15,224 bases of DNA, from contig CAJXMS010000019.1 of the NCBI GenBank assembly GCA_913056475.1, forward strand, positions 1 to 15,224. The letters are read 5' to 3'. A program made the translations under genes and the position numbers. Positions 1 to 5,462 of this stretch are shown here, one piece after another. The DNA is from an uncultured Bacteroidota bacterium. GTDB taxonomy: Bacteria; Bacteroidota; Bacteroidia; Flavobacteriales; Schleiferiaceae. The notes beneath the pieces are model-generated. The model was not told the DNA's origin, did no database searches, and saw only the letters and a program-made list of their open reading frames with translations. Position 1 is the first letter of the stretch; each line of letters begins with the position of its first letter.

Positions 1-210
1 AAGAGCGAAGACTTTGGTCACATGCTCAAGCAAGGCATCATCGACCCCACCAAAGTAACCCGCGTAGCCCTCGAAAATGCCGGTTCCGTATCCGGTATGC
101 TCCTCACTACCGAGGCCACCATCACCGACATCCCCGAGGAAAACGGTGGTGGCGACGCCGGCGCAGCAGCCGCGGGCGGCATGGGCGGTGGCATGCCCGG
201 CATGATGTAA
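1..210 (+). CDS. groL: Chaperonin GroEL, C-terminal fragment (5' end outside window)
   Basis: The reading frame is open from base 1 and ends at TAA 208-210, giving the last 69 residues of GroEL. GroEL forms the double-ring ATP-driven folding chamber in the cytoplasm and works with the GroES lid. The visible part begins KSEDFGHMLKQGIIDP and continues into KVTRVALENAGSVSGMLLTTEA, the usual end of the equatorial domain. It closes with a Gly/Ala/Met-rich tail (GGMGGGMPGMM), the flexible tail that lines the cavity floor in the family. The apical and intermediate domains lie upstream of the window. A strong terminator follows 27 bases after the stop codon, so transcription of the presumed groES-groL operon should end here. 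Nothing looks damaged. Confidence 0.97.
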   Translation, partial: KSEDFGHMLKQGIIDPTKVTRVALENAGSVSGMLLTTEATITDIPEENGGGDAGAAAAGGMGGGMPGMM

Positions 211-237
211 GCACACATCACTTCACGCCATATCTTC

Positions 238-274
238 ATCCCGGGAGCGTCCCTCGCTTCCGGGATTTTTTTTT
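238..274 (+). terminator. Intrinsic terminator of groL
   Basis: A 12-bp stem (238-249 with 255-266, one G-T wobble, otherwise fully paired and GC-rich) closes a 5-nt loop TCCCT and runs directly into nine Ts (266-274). This is a textbook factor-independent terminator, placed 27 bases after the groL stop codon. It should separate groL from the downstream gene, which has its own predicted promoter. Confidence 0.93.
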
Positions 275-293
275 GCCTTCCGCCTCTATTTCC

Positions 294-351
294 TTTGGCC
301 TCCGGCCAAATGTGGTACCGCCCCGCTGGAAGCCCCTGCCCCTATGGCAGG
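294..351. repeat. Two small hairpins in the groL-downstream spacer
   Basis: TTTGGCC-TCC-GGCCAAA (294-310) is a perfect 7-bp stem with a 3-nt TCC loop. CCTGCC-CCTAT-GGCAGG (335-351) is a perfect 6-bp stem with a 5-nt loop. The first has the same layout, including the TCC loop, as the hairpins between 1580 and 1818. In addition, GCCCCGCTGG at 320-329 is the exact reverse complement of 1533-1542. This suggests, but does not prove, that the spacer holds a degenerate member of the same repeat family. No T-run follows either stem, so they are not obvious terminators. The rest of the spacer (275-399) holds no gene that I can support. Confidence 0.5.
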
Positions 352-399
352 CCTCTGCTAACGGAGCCTGGCCCGCTGGCCTCTTGGGGAAAAGTCCGT

Positions 400-407
400 T
401 ATCTTTG
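400..407 (+). promoter_or_regulatory. Predicted Bacteroidota -7 promoter element (TATCTTTG)
   Basis: TATCTTTG matches the Bacteroidota housekeeping-sigma -7 consensus TAnnTTTG exactly and lies 23 bases before the ATG at 431. That would give a leader of roughly 15-20 nt. A convincing -33 TTG is missing at the usual spacing; the nearest TTG (384-386) is only 13 bases upstream. The same octamer precedes the YqeY gene, which supports the reading. Confidence 0.55.
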
Positions 408-430
408 ACCTCCCCCAAAATAAGAGCATT

Positions 431-1378
431 ATGAATCGCATTCTTTTTTCCCTTGGCTTTTTGTTGCTTTTAATGGCGCCTTTTTCGAGCCAAGCCCAAC
501 GCTATGACGACCCGGGCGATTACTACCGGGAGTTTTTCTCAGCCAATCGTCGCATCCAAATGAAAAAGGTGCGCTACCTGGAAAATGCCCTAAGCAATGC
601 CGACCCGCGCCGTACCCAGCGCTACCGCGAAATGGTCCTGGAGCAAATCGAAGAAAGCCTCAAGCGTGTACCCCGGATCTCGGACTATAAGGGCGATAGC
701 ATAGTGCTCAAGGAATACCTAAAGGCCCTCAAGCTCTACAAAGAGGCCTTTGGCGGTCCCTTTGCCCAGGCCGAAAAACTGGGGGATGCCCGCTACGCCA
801 GTTATGATAGCCTCAAGCTGTACTACCAGCACTTTAACGAAGGCGAGCGCCTCATGCTGGATGCAGACTATACCATTCAGGAAGCCCATGACTACTTCTT
901 CAATCAGTACACCTACAAGCCGCGCCTCACCAGCGATGTGGGCAAGAAGCTGAACCGCATTGATGAGCTTTCTCTCTATTTTCGGGATGTTAACCTCGCT
1001 TTTTACCGGGTAGATGCCGTACTTAAGCGGTTTTTTCAGCAGGTGGAAAACGAGCAGCGCGACAGCCTATCGGGTACCGTGGCCCAGTTGCGCCGCGCCG
1101 TAAAGACCAGCCAGGAAACCGCCCAAAGCCTGGAGGGCTTACAGGGCAATAATGATCCGGTGGAAGACCTCCAGGATTATTTGGAAGAGGTCAATGATAA
1201 TATCGACAAGGAAATCCGCCCCCTGGCCGAGCAGCTCGCCAATGAATTTCTTCCCGCTGATGATTATGAAGATGCCATGGACGACCTGGAAGACCTTCAG
1301 GAGTGGCATGAAAAGCAACGGGGCACCTTTCTGGAAGATCAGAACGAGGTGATTACCGAGTACCTGGAGGAGGATTAA
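431..1378 (+). CDS. Exported helical protein of unknown function, 315 aa
   Basis: I do not recognise this family. The N-terminus is a clear Sec signal peptide: MNR, a hydrophobic stretch at residues 4-18, then SSQAQ, with likely cleavage after Ala22. There is no lipobox cysteine and no later membrane span, so a periplasmic or secreted protein is the simplest reading. The mature part is rich in charged and aromatic residues, looks almost entirely alpha-helical, and becomes strongly acidic towards the C-terminus (about residue 240 on, ending EYLEED). No catalytic motif, metal site or cysteine cluster is evident. The ATG at 431 gives a proper signal peptide and has a TATCTTTG box 23 bases upstream. 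The gene follows the groL terminator in the same direction but appears to be its own transcription unit. It converges with the reductase gene at 1839. Codon use looks like that of its neighbours. Confidence 0.85.
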   Translation: MNRILFSLGFLLLLMAPFSSQAQRYDDPGDYYREFFSANRRIQMKKVRYLENALSNADPRRTQRYREMVLEQIEESLKRVPRISDYKGDSIVLKEYLKALKLYKEAFGGPFAQAEKLGDARYASYDSLKLYYQHFNEGERLMLDADYTIQEAHDYFFNQYTYKPRLTSDVGKKLNRIDELSLYFRDVNLAFYRVDAVLKRFFQQVENEQRDSLSGTVAQLRRAVKTSQETAQSLEGLQGNNDPVEDLQDYLEEVNDNIDKEIRPLAEQLANEFLPADDYEDAMDDLEDLQEWHEKQRGTFLEDQNEVITEYLEED

Positions 1379-1492
1379 GCCAAGCCTATATCCTGGACGC
1401 TTAGCTCTCCCGGGTTCGGCCTTTCTACCTCATGGCGAGGGCCTAATCCCAAAATTTAAGGTCTGCACCTAAAACACCAGTCCTACCCTGAG

Positions 1493-1510
1493 GGCTGGAT
1501 GCGCGCTCCT
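1493..1510 (+). repeat. Direct repeat A, copy 1 (18 bp)
   Basis: GGCTGGATGCGCGCTCCT here is repeated without mismatch at 1625-1642, an offset of 132 bases. The copy continues as TCGG where the second has CCGG, so the hairpin that follows the second copy is decayed here (GCTCC-TTC-GGCCC). Confidence 0.8.
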
Positions 1511-1544
1511 TCGGCCCCCTACCGGCAAGGTCCCAGCGGGGCCT

Positions 1545-1556
1545 CATCTTGGTAGC
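1545..1556 (-). repeat. Inverted copy of the GCTACCAAG box
   Basis: CATCTTGGTAGC is the reverse complement of GCTACCAAGATG. It matches the boxes at 1676 and 1789 (GCTACCAAG followed by AGG or GTG) with one or two mismatches. It shows that the box occurs in both orientations within the spacer. Confidence 0.55.
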
Positions 1557-1579
1557 CTATGGTTACCTGCGATCAGTTA

Positions 1580-1596
1580 GGCCTCCAGCGGAGGCC
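1580..1596. repeat. Hairpin GGCCTCC-AGC-GGAGGCC
   Basis: A perfect 7-bp stem with a 3-nt AGC loop and no T-run behind it on either strand. The layout (7-bp GC-rich stem, 3-nt loop, CTCC/GGAG inner pairs) matches the hairpins at 1635-1651 and 294-310. Confidence 0.7.
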
Positions 1597-1624
1597 CAAT
1601 CCATTGTGCCAGGTACGGCCTGTA

Positions 1625-1651
1625 GGCTGGATGCGCGCTCCTCCGGAGCGC
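1625..1651 (+). repeat. Direct repeat A, copy 2, with hairpin GCGCTCC-TCC-GGAGCGC
   Basis: The first 18 bases (1625-1642) equal those at 1493-1510. The second half forms a perfect 7-bp hairpin (1635-1641 with 1645-1651) around a TCC loop. It is the best-preserved stem of the family in this spacer. Confidence 0.8.
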
Positions 1652-1675
1652 CAAACTGGATGGGCAAACGGCGAT

Positions 1676-1705
1676 GCTACCAAGAGGGCGCTCCTCCGGA
1701 GCTTT
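1676..1705 (+). repeat. Repeat B, copy 1 (GCTACCAAG box plus hairpin)
   Basis: The unit is GCTACCAAG, four variable bases, then CGCTCCTCCGGAGCTTT. It agrees with copy 2 (1789-1818) at 27 of 30 positions, and the two copies start 113 bases apart. The inner part, 1690-1702, folds as GCTCC-TCC-GGAGC. Confidence 0.8.
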
Positions 1706-1729
1706 CCTAGGGGACGCGGGCCGTGGCGG
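1698..1729 (+). repeat. Repeat C, copy 1 (32 bp, GGAGCTTTCCTAGGG...)
   Basis: A 32-base segment starting GGAGCTTTCCTAGGG and ending GGGCCGTGGCGG recurs at 1741-1772 with a single A/G difference. It starts inside the hairpin arm of repeat B copy 1, so the two repeat types are parts of one composite unit. Confidence 0.85.
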
Positions 1730-1740
1730 TGATGATATTT

Positions 1741-1772
1741 GGAGCTTTCCTAGGGAACGCGGGCCGTGGCGG
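1741..1772 (+). repeat. Repeat C, copy 2 (32 bp)
   Basis: This matches 31 of 32 bases of 1698-1729 at an offset of 43 bases. Unlike copy 1, it lacks the GCTACCAAG box and the left hairpin arm. The copy therefore looks like a local partial duplication beginning at GGAGC. Confidence 0.85.
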
Positions 1773-1788
1773 AGGTTGTGTTGAAGGT

Positions 1789-1818
1789 GCTACCAAGGTG
1801 TCGCTCCTCCGGAGCTTT
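1789..1818 (+). repeat. Repeat B, copy 2 (GCTACCAAG box plus hairpin)
   Basis: The unit is GCTACCAAG, GTGT, then CGCTCCTCCGGAGCTTT. The hairpin GCTCC-TCC-GGAGC is at 1803-1815. It ends 20 bases before the 3' end of the reductase gene, so a read-through transcript of that gene would carry the complementary hairpin. Confidence 0.8.
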
Positions 1819-1838
1819 ATCGGAGGGTCTAATTGGCG

Positions 1839-2639
1839 TTATCGTACTGGTGCCTTGCGCAAATAGGACCGGAACCAGCGCGGAAAAAAACGGTGCAGCC
1901 AGGCGCCTAGGCGCTCCTTACCGCCCAGGATCACTTCCTCCCGGCGCTGGCTAATAGCGGCCGCCGCCTGGCGAGCAAAAACAGCTACCGGCATGCCCTG
2001 AGCTATGGCATCGTCCATTTTTTGAAGCGGCTCGCCACTGGCCGTCAGGGCATTGCGACTCACATCCGTTTGGATGAAAGAAGGGCAGAGCATAGTTACC
2101 CCAATGCCTTCCTGGTGATACTCCGCTCGGAGCGCATCAAAAAAGCCGTGTAGCGCGTGCTTAGCTGCGCAATAGCCACTGCGCATAGGCGTCCCGAACT
2201 TTCCCGCCAGGCTGCTCAAAACGGCAATATGACCACTGCCGCGTTTTAGCATGGCTGGCAGGAGCGCCTTGCTTAGGGCGATAGCGCCAAAGAAGTCCAC
2301 CTCCATAATTCGGCGGTAAACGGACATTTCGGTTTCCTTTACGTAAGATCGCTGGCTGATGCCGGCATTATTGATCAGCAGCTCGGGAACACCGGTTTCC
2401 GCGGTAATTGCTTCTGCCCGTTTGAATACAGCGGCTTCATCGCTCATATCCAAGGGAAAAACCCAGGTTTGGGGCGCTCCCGCCTGCCGGCATTTTTTGG
2501 CCACTTCCTGGAGGACCGCCTCCCGCCGGGCAGTAAGGATAAGCGAGGCCCCCTTGCGGGCAAATTCCAGGGCCAGGGCCTCGCCAATGCCGCTACTGGC
2601 GCCGGTGATCCAGATAAGAGAAGGCGTGTAAGTTTTCAA
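1839..2639 (-). CDS. Short-chain dehydrogenase/reductase (SDR), NADP(H)-type, 266 aa
   Basis: A classical SDR with a Rossmann fold. The dinucleotide-binding TGASSGIG is at residues 12-19, the basic pair R38-R39 after the second strand suggests NADP(H), and NNAG is at 90-93. Ser143 (VLSSLAG), Tyr156 and Lys160 (YCAAK) form the catalytic set. The length is normal for the family. The NNAGISQRS stretch resembles DHRS7-type SDRs, but the substrate cannot be read from the sequence. The C-terminal ~25 residues are basic and aromatic (FFPRWFRSYLRK), which could favour membrane association; that is inference. The start is a TTG at 2639: no ATG or GTG exists between the upstream in-frame stop (TAG near 2658) and the Rossmann motif, and later starts would remove the first beta strand. 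The gene follows yqeY on the same strand after 270 bases, with no clear promoter. Its 3' end faces the repeat spacer. Confidence 0.92.
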   Translation of the reverse strand: MKTYTPSLIWITGASSGIGEALALEFARKGASLILTARREAVLQEVAKKCRQAGAPQTWVFPLDMSDEAAVFKRAEAITAETGVPELLINNAGISQRSYVKETEMSVYRRIMEVDFFGAIALSKALLPAMLKRGSGHIAVLSSLAGKFGTPMRSGYCAAKHALHGFFDALRAEYHQEGIGVTMLCPSFIQTDVSRNALTASGEPLQKMDDAIAQGMPVAVFARQAAAAISQRREEVILGGKERLGAWLHRFFPRWFRSYLRKAPVR

Positions 2640-2909
2640 GTTGAGATCTTTTAAATTCTAAAGCACCTGGCTTGCTAATATCGACGAGCAAAAGGGAAAA
2701 AATGTAGCTAAAAACGGCAAAAGAAAAGTACCGGAGGGGCGTTTTGTTGTTCCCCTTTAATGGTCATTTTTATTAGATGTCTAAAAGTTTGGAATTGCAG
2801 GGAGGCCTTGTCCAAGAGAGGGGCAGCCCTTGATGGCAGGCGATATGGCCCCCTTACAGCCACCGTTTTTTTCTGGCCATTTGGGGCGAATTTATTGGGG
2901 CGCGTTATT
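2640..2909. other. Spacer between yqeY and the SDR gene
   Basis: This 270-base non-coding stretch lies downstream of yqeY and upstream of the SDR gene, both on the minus strand. I see no terminator with a convincing stem and T-run. I also see no exact TAnnTTTG box on the minus strand; TACATTTT, about 50 bases before the TTG start, is the nearest and lacks the final G. Overlapping short frames on both strands lack start signals and family resemblance. A weak GGGG/CCCC pairing near 2737-2756 is too short to interpret. Confidence 0.6.
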
Positions 2910-3368
2910 TCAAGCTTTACCAAGCAGCTCTTTCACCGTGGCAGAGATGGTCTTGCCATCGGCCCGGCCGGCCAGTTCCTTGCTGGCTTTGCCCATCACC
3001 TTTCCCATGTCTTTGGGGCTGCTGGCCCCCACTTCCGCAATGATTTCCTTCAGCTTGGCTTTTAATTCATCAAGGGAGAGGGGTTGAGGCAGAAAGAGTT
3101 CAATCACCTCAAGCTGTTTCTGCTCCGTTTCGGCTAGCTCCTGGCGATCTTGCTGCTGGTATACTTCCAGGGCGTCTTTGCGTTGCTTCTGCAGTTTTTG
3201 CAGGAGCTTCAGCTCTTGGTCTTCGCTAAGCTCCGCTTGGGCTCCTTTTTCGGTTTTGGCCGAGAGGATGGCCGATTTAATGCTGCGCAGGGCCTCCAGT
3301 TTATCCTTGTCCTTGGCGCGCATGGCGGTTTTCATCTCTTCTACTACTTGTTTTTCTAGTGCAGCCAT
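2910..3368 (-). CDS. yqeY: YqeY / GatB-tail-like domain protein, 152 aa
   Basis: The protein is a free-standing copy of the helical domain that forms the tail of the GatB subunit of tRNA-dependent amidotransferase. It begins MAALEKQVVEEMKTAMRAKD, continues into KLEALRSIKSAIL, and later has the family's FLPQPLSLDEL and PKDMGKVMGK segments. Length is close to the usual ~150 residues. Its function is not settled; a role near tRNA or translation is inferred from homology only. I chose the ATG at 3368. An earlier in-frame TTG at 3389 lies inside the predicted -7 box (3394-3387) and so upstream of the expected transcript start. The gene follows ftsZ by 116 bases on the same strand, an arrangement I recall as common in Bacteroidota. 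It may be transcribed both by read-through from the dcw cluster and from its own promoter. Confidence 0.92.
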   Translation of the reverse strand: MAALEKQVVEEMKTAMRAKDKDKLEALRSIKSAILSAKTEKGAQAELSEDQELKLLQKLQKQRKDALEVYQQQDRQELAETEQKQLEVIELFLPQPLSLDELKAKLKEIIAEVGASSPKDMGKVMGKASKELAGRADGKTISATVKELLGKA

Positions 3369-3386
3369 AGCTTGAAATTTTCTTGA

Positions 3387-3394
3387 CAAAGATA
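3387..3394 (-). promoter_or_regulatory. Predicted -7 promoter element (TATCTTTG) for yqeY
   Basis: Read on the minus strand, 3394 to 3387 is TATCTTTG, an exact TAnnTTTG match and the same octamer as at 400-407. The ATG at 3368 lies 18 bases further on, giving a short leader of about a dozen bases. The first three bases (TAT) belong to the 3' arm of the inverted repeat 3392-3433. No clear -33 TTG is present. Confidence 0.55.
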
Positions 3395-3433
3395 GCCCGG
3401 GATGCCCATAATAGAATAAGAGTCCCGGGCTAT
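3392..3433 (-). terminator. 11-bp perfect inverted repeat behind ftsZ, likely terminator
   Basis: ATAGCCCGGGA (3392-3402) and TCCCGGGCTAT (3423-3433) are perfect reverse complements separated by 20 bases. On the minus strand the hairpin lies 51-92 bases after the ftsZ stop and is followed by CTTTGTC, so the T-run is short and termination may be partial. The 3' arm overlaps the predicted yqeY promoter. On the plus strand the arm is followed by TATTTGTG, also a weak tail. Confidence 0.6.
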
Positions 3434-3484
3434 TTGTGTCAGCCTTCCTCGGGTTTTCGCCTCTTGGCCAGACTGGCCAAGAGC

Positions 3485-5452
3485 TTAATCCACGTTATCG
3501 TGCAGGAAACTGTTGTTGCTGCGGATATCGGGTCCCTCCTCTGTATCGTCTATTTCATAGCGGCTGTGGGCATTCTTTTGGCTGGGTTTATCCGCATCCA
3601 GATCGATGCCCTGGCGTTTGTAAGCGGGTTCCCTTTCGCTCTCGGCCAGCTGATCGCGGTGTGCTTGAAAGCGATGGTTGAAGGACCGCAAGCGGGAGCG
3701 GCGCTCCTCGGCCCGCTGCCGGCGGCTTTCGGAAAGAGGGCGCTCCGTAGGGTCCACGGCCGCTGACGGGGTGGGCTCGTTCCGTTCTTGGGTTTGGTTT
3801 TCTTTGCGCACTTCAAACTGAGTAGAAGGGTCTGCTTGACGGCCTTTTGGCTTCTCGGTTTTTTGGGGAGCAGCAGGTGCTGATCCGTCCAGCTCTTCTC
3901 GCAGGTTTTCGTAATCTTCCAGGGAGAAGCGCTTCACAGAATCTTCCCGGGGAGCATCTTTCTTCTCTTCATCTTGGCCCAGGGATGGCCCGGAAGCTGC
4001 GGAGCCTTTTTCAGGGGGCGTGTAGCTGCTTGTTTCTTCCGCCACTTGATTCTCATCCAGCGGCGTTTCGCTTTCCGGAGCACCTACTTCAAAGATGGGG
4101 TGTTCTGCCGGGGCTTCCGGATTGGGTTCTTCCTCGGGCGCGGTCTCCGGTGATTTTGGGACCTGCTCGCCCTGGTCGGAAGCGGGCACGTTTTGGTCTT
4201 CCTTGGGAAGAGGCGCCTCGGTTTTAGGCGGCGGGGGAGTCTGCTTAGCTTCTTCTTTCTCCCAATCAAAGAGCTGCGGTTGGGCGGCTTTTTCCCGTTC
4301 CTTCTTGGCTTCCTCGGCTTCCGCTATGGCCTGGTCCACTACCTGATCATCCTCTTCTTCTTCTATTTGAAGGGGTTTATTGTATACGGAGGCGCTCACC
4401 GCCTGGTCATCTTCCAGGGTGTGGACTACCTTTTCGGGACTGCGGCCTATGGTTTGGCGTTGTTGTTCTGGGTTAAATCCGGTGGCCACTACCGTTACGG
4501 CTACTTCATTACCCAGGGAGGCATCTTCGCCAATGCCCATTATAATGTTGGCATCGCCTCCGGCTTCTCGTTGAATAAAGTCATTGATTTCGCCTATTTC
4601 ATCGATGGTGATCTCTTCTTCCCCGGATACGATGAGCAGCAATACATTTTGAGCGCCACGGATATGGTTGTCGTTGAGTAGCGGGGAGTCCAGGGCCGCC
4701 CGGATAGCCTCGGTAGAGCGTTCTTCGCCTTCGGCCTGGGCAGCGCCCATGATGGCCGTTCCGGAGTTGGCCAGGACCGTTTTGGCATCGCGCAGGTCGA
4801 TATTGGCGGTATAATGGTGGGTGATAACTTCTGCTATTCCACGGGCCGCGGTAGCCAGCACTTCATCGGCTTTCGCAAAACCCGCTTTGAAGCCCAGGTT
4901 ACCGTACACTTCGCGCAGCTTGTTGTTATTGATTACCACGAGCGAGTCTACGTTTTCCCGTAAGCTATCTACGCCTTTTTCGGCTTGCTTACGGCGGGGG
5001 TTTCCCTCAAAAACAAAGGGGATGGTGACGATGCCTACGGTAAGGATGCCCATGTCTTTGGCCGCCTTGGCAATAATTGGGGCGGCACCTGTCCCGGTAC
5101 CGCCGCCCATGCCGGCGGTAATAAATACCATTTTGGTGTTGGTACGCAGCAGTTCGTGGATTTCCTCCAGGCTTTCCTGGGCGGCTTGCTCTCCTACTTC
5201 CGGGTTGGCACCTGCGCCGAGGCCTTCTGTCAGGGTTACGCCCAATTGTACTTTTTTGGGTACCGGGCTATTTTCCAGGGCCTGGGCGTCGGTGTTGCTC
5301 ACCACAAAGTCCACGTGCTGAATACCTTGCTGAAACATGTAATTGACAGCGTTGCTGCCACCACCGCCTACCCCGATTACCTTAATCACCGAAGACTGGT
5401 TTTTCGGGAGGTCAAATTGGAGGTCGTCTTTCAGGTTGCTTTCGTCGTTCAT
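3485..5452 (-). CDS. ftsZ: Cell division GTPase FtsZ, long-linker form, 655 aa
   Basis: This tubulin-like GTPase polymerises into the Z ring at the division site. The folded part spans about residues 20-326. It has GGGGSNAV at 29-36, the nucleotide-binding GMGGGTGTGAAP at 114-125, and the T7 synergy loop NIDLRD at 217-222, which completes the GTPase site of the next subunit. The rest is a disordered linker of roughly 280-310 residues. It is acidic and Pro/Glu-rich first, then has an Arg-rich patch around 577-600, a short AYKRQG segment at 610-615 and the terminal NNSFLHDNVD (646-655). The last motif is the likely conserved peptide that binds FtsA. E. coli and B. subtilis FtsZ have about 380 residues, so the extra length is nearly all linker. 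The ATG at 5452 comes 10 bases after the ftsA stop, without a Shine-Dalgarno sequence, which fits coupled translation. Confidence 0.98.
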   Translation of the reverse strand: MNDESNLKDDLQFDLPKNQSSVIKVIGVGGGGSNAVNYMFQQGIQHVDFVVSNTDAQALENSPVPKKVQLGVTLTEGLGAGANPEVGEQAAQESLEEIHELLRTNTKMVFITAGMGGGTGTGAAPIIAKAAKDMGILTVGIVTIPFVFEGNPRRKQAEKGVDSLRENVDSLVVINNNKLREVYGNLGFKAGFAKADEVLATAARGIAEVITHHYTANIDLRDAKTVLANSGTAIMGAAQAEGEERSTEAIRAALDSPLLNDNHIRGAQNVLLLIVSGEEEITIDEIGEINDFIQREAGGDANIIMGIGEDASLGNEVAVTVVATGFNPEQQRQTIGRSPEKVVHTLEDDQAVSASVYNKPLQIEEEEDDQVVDQAIAEAEEAKKEREKAAQPQLFDWEKEEAKQTPPPPKTEAPLPKEDQNVPASDQGEQVPKSPETAPEEEPNPEAPAEHPIFEVGAPESETPLDENQVAEETSSYTPPEKGSAASGPSLGQDEEKKDAPREDSVKRFSLEDYENLREELDGSAPAAPQKTEKPKGRQADPSTQFEVRKENQTQERNEPTPSAAVDPTERPLSESRRQRAEERRSRLRSFNHRFQAHRDQLAESEREPAYKRQGIDLDADKPSQKNAHSRYEIDDTEEGPDIRSNNSFLHDNVD

Positions 5453-5462
5453 AAAGGCTGTT

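Larger units (their letters stand above)
1379..1838. other. Repeat-rich spacer between convergent genes, no gene
   Basis: These 460 bases separate the 3' ends of the exported-protein gene (plus strand) and the reductase gene (minus strand). Short open frames run through the region, but they translate the repeats themselves and have no start context, so I do not call them. The content is a set of short direct and inverted repeats and 5-7 bp hairpins with 3-nt loops, listed separately. No stem with a T-run is visible behind either gene, so termination is either factor-dependent or provided by these hairpins. The first ~110 bases (1379-1490) show no repeat I can define. Confidence 0.8.

Noticed and set aside
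1379..1838. A CRISPR array in the repeat spacer
   Set aside because: The repeats are uneven in length and spacing, occur in both orientations, and share segments with the spacers between them. No cas gene is present.
1766..1954. A 62-codon plus-strand frame running from the repeats into the reductase gene
   Set aside because: It translates the repeat unit and then the antisense of the SDR 3' end. There is no start context or conserved sequence beyond the repeat.
2737..2756. A GGGG/CCCC pairing as terminator of yqeY
   Set aside because: The stem is only 4-5 bp around a 12-nt loop and no T-run follows it on the minus strand.
2760..3087. Overlapping 85-101 codon plus-strand frames opposite yqeY and its downstream spacer
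   Set aside because: They are antisense to a recognised gene, overlap each other in different frames, and show no recognisable domain.
3369..3389. An extended YqeY start at TTG 3389
   Set aside because: The TTG lies inside the TATCTTTG promoter box, so it would precede the transcript start. The ATG at 3368 fits the family N-terminus.
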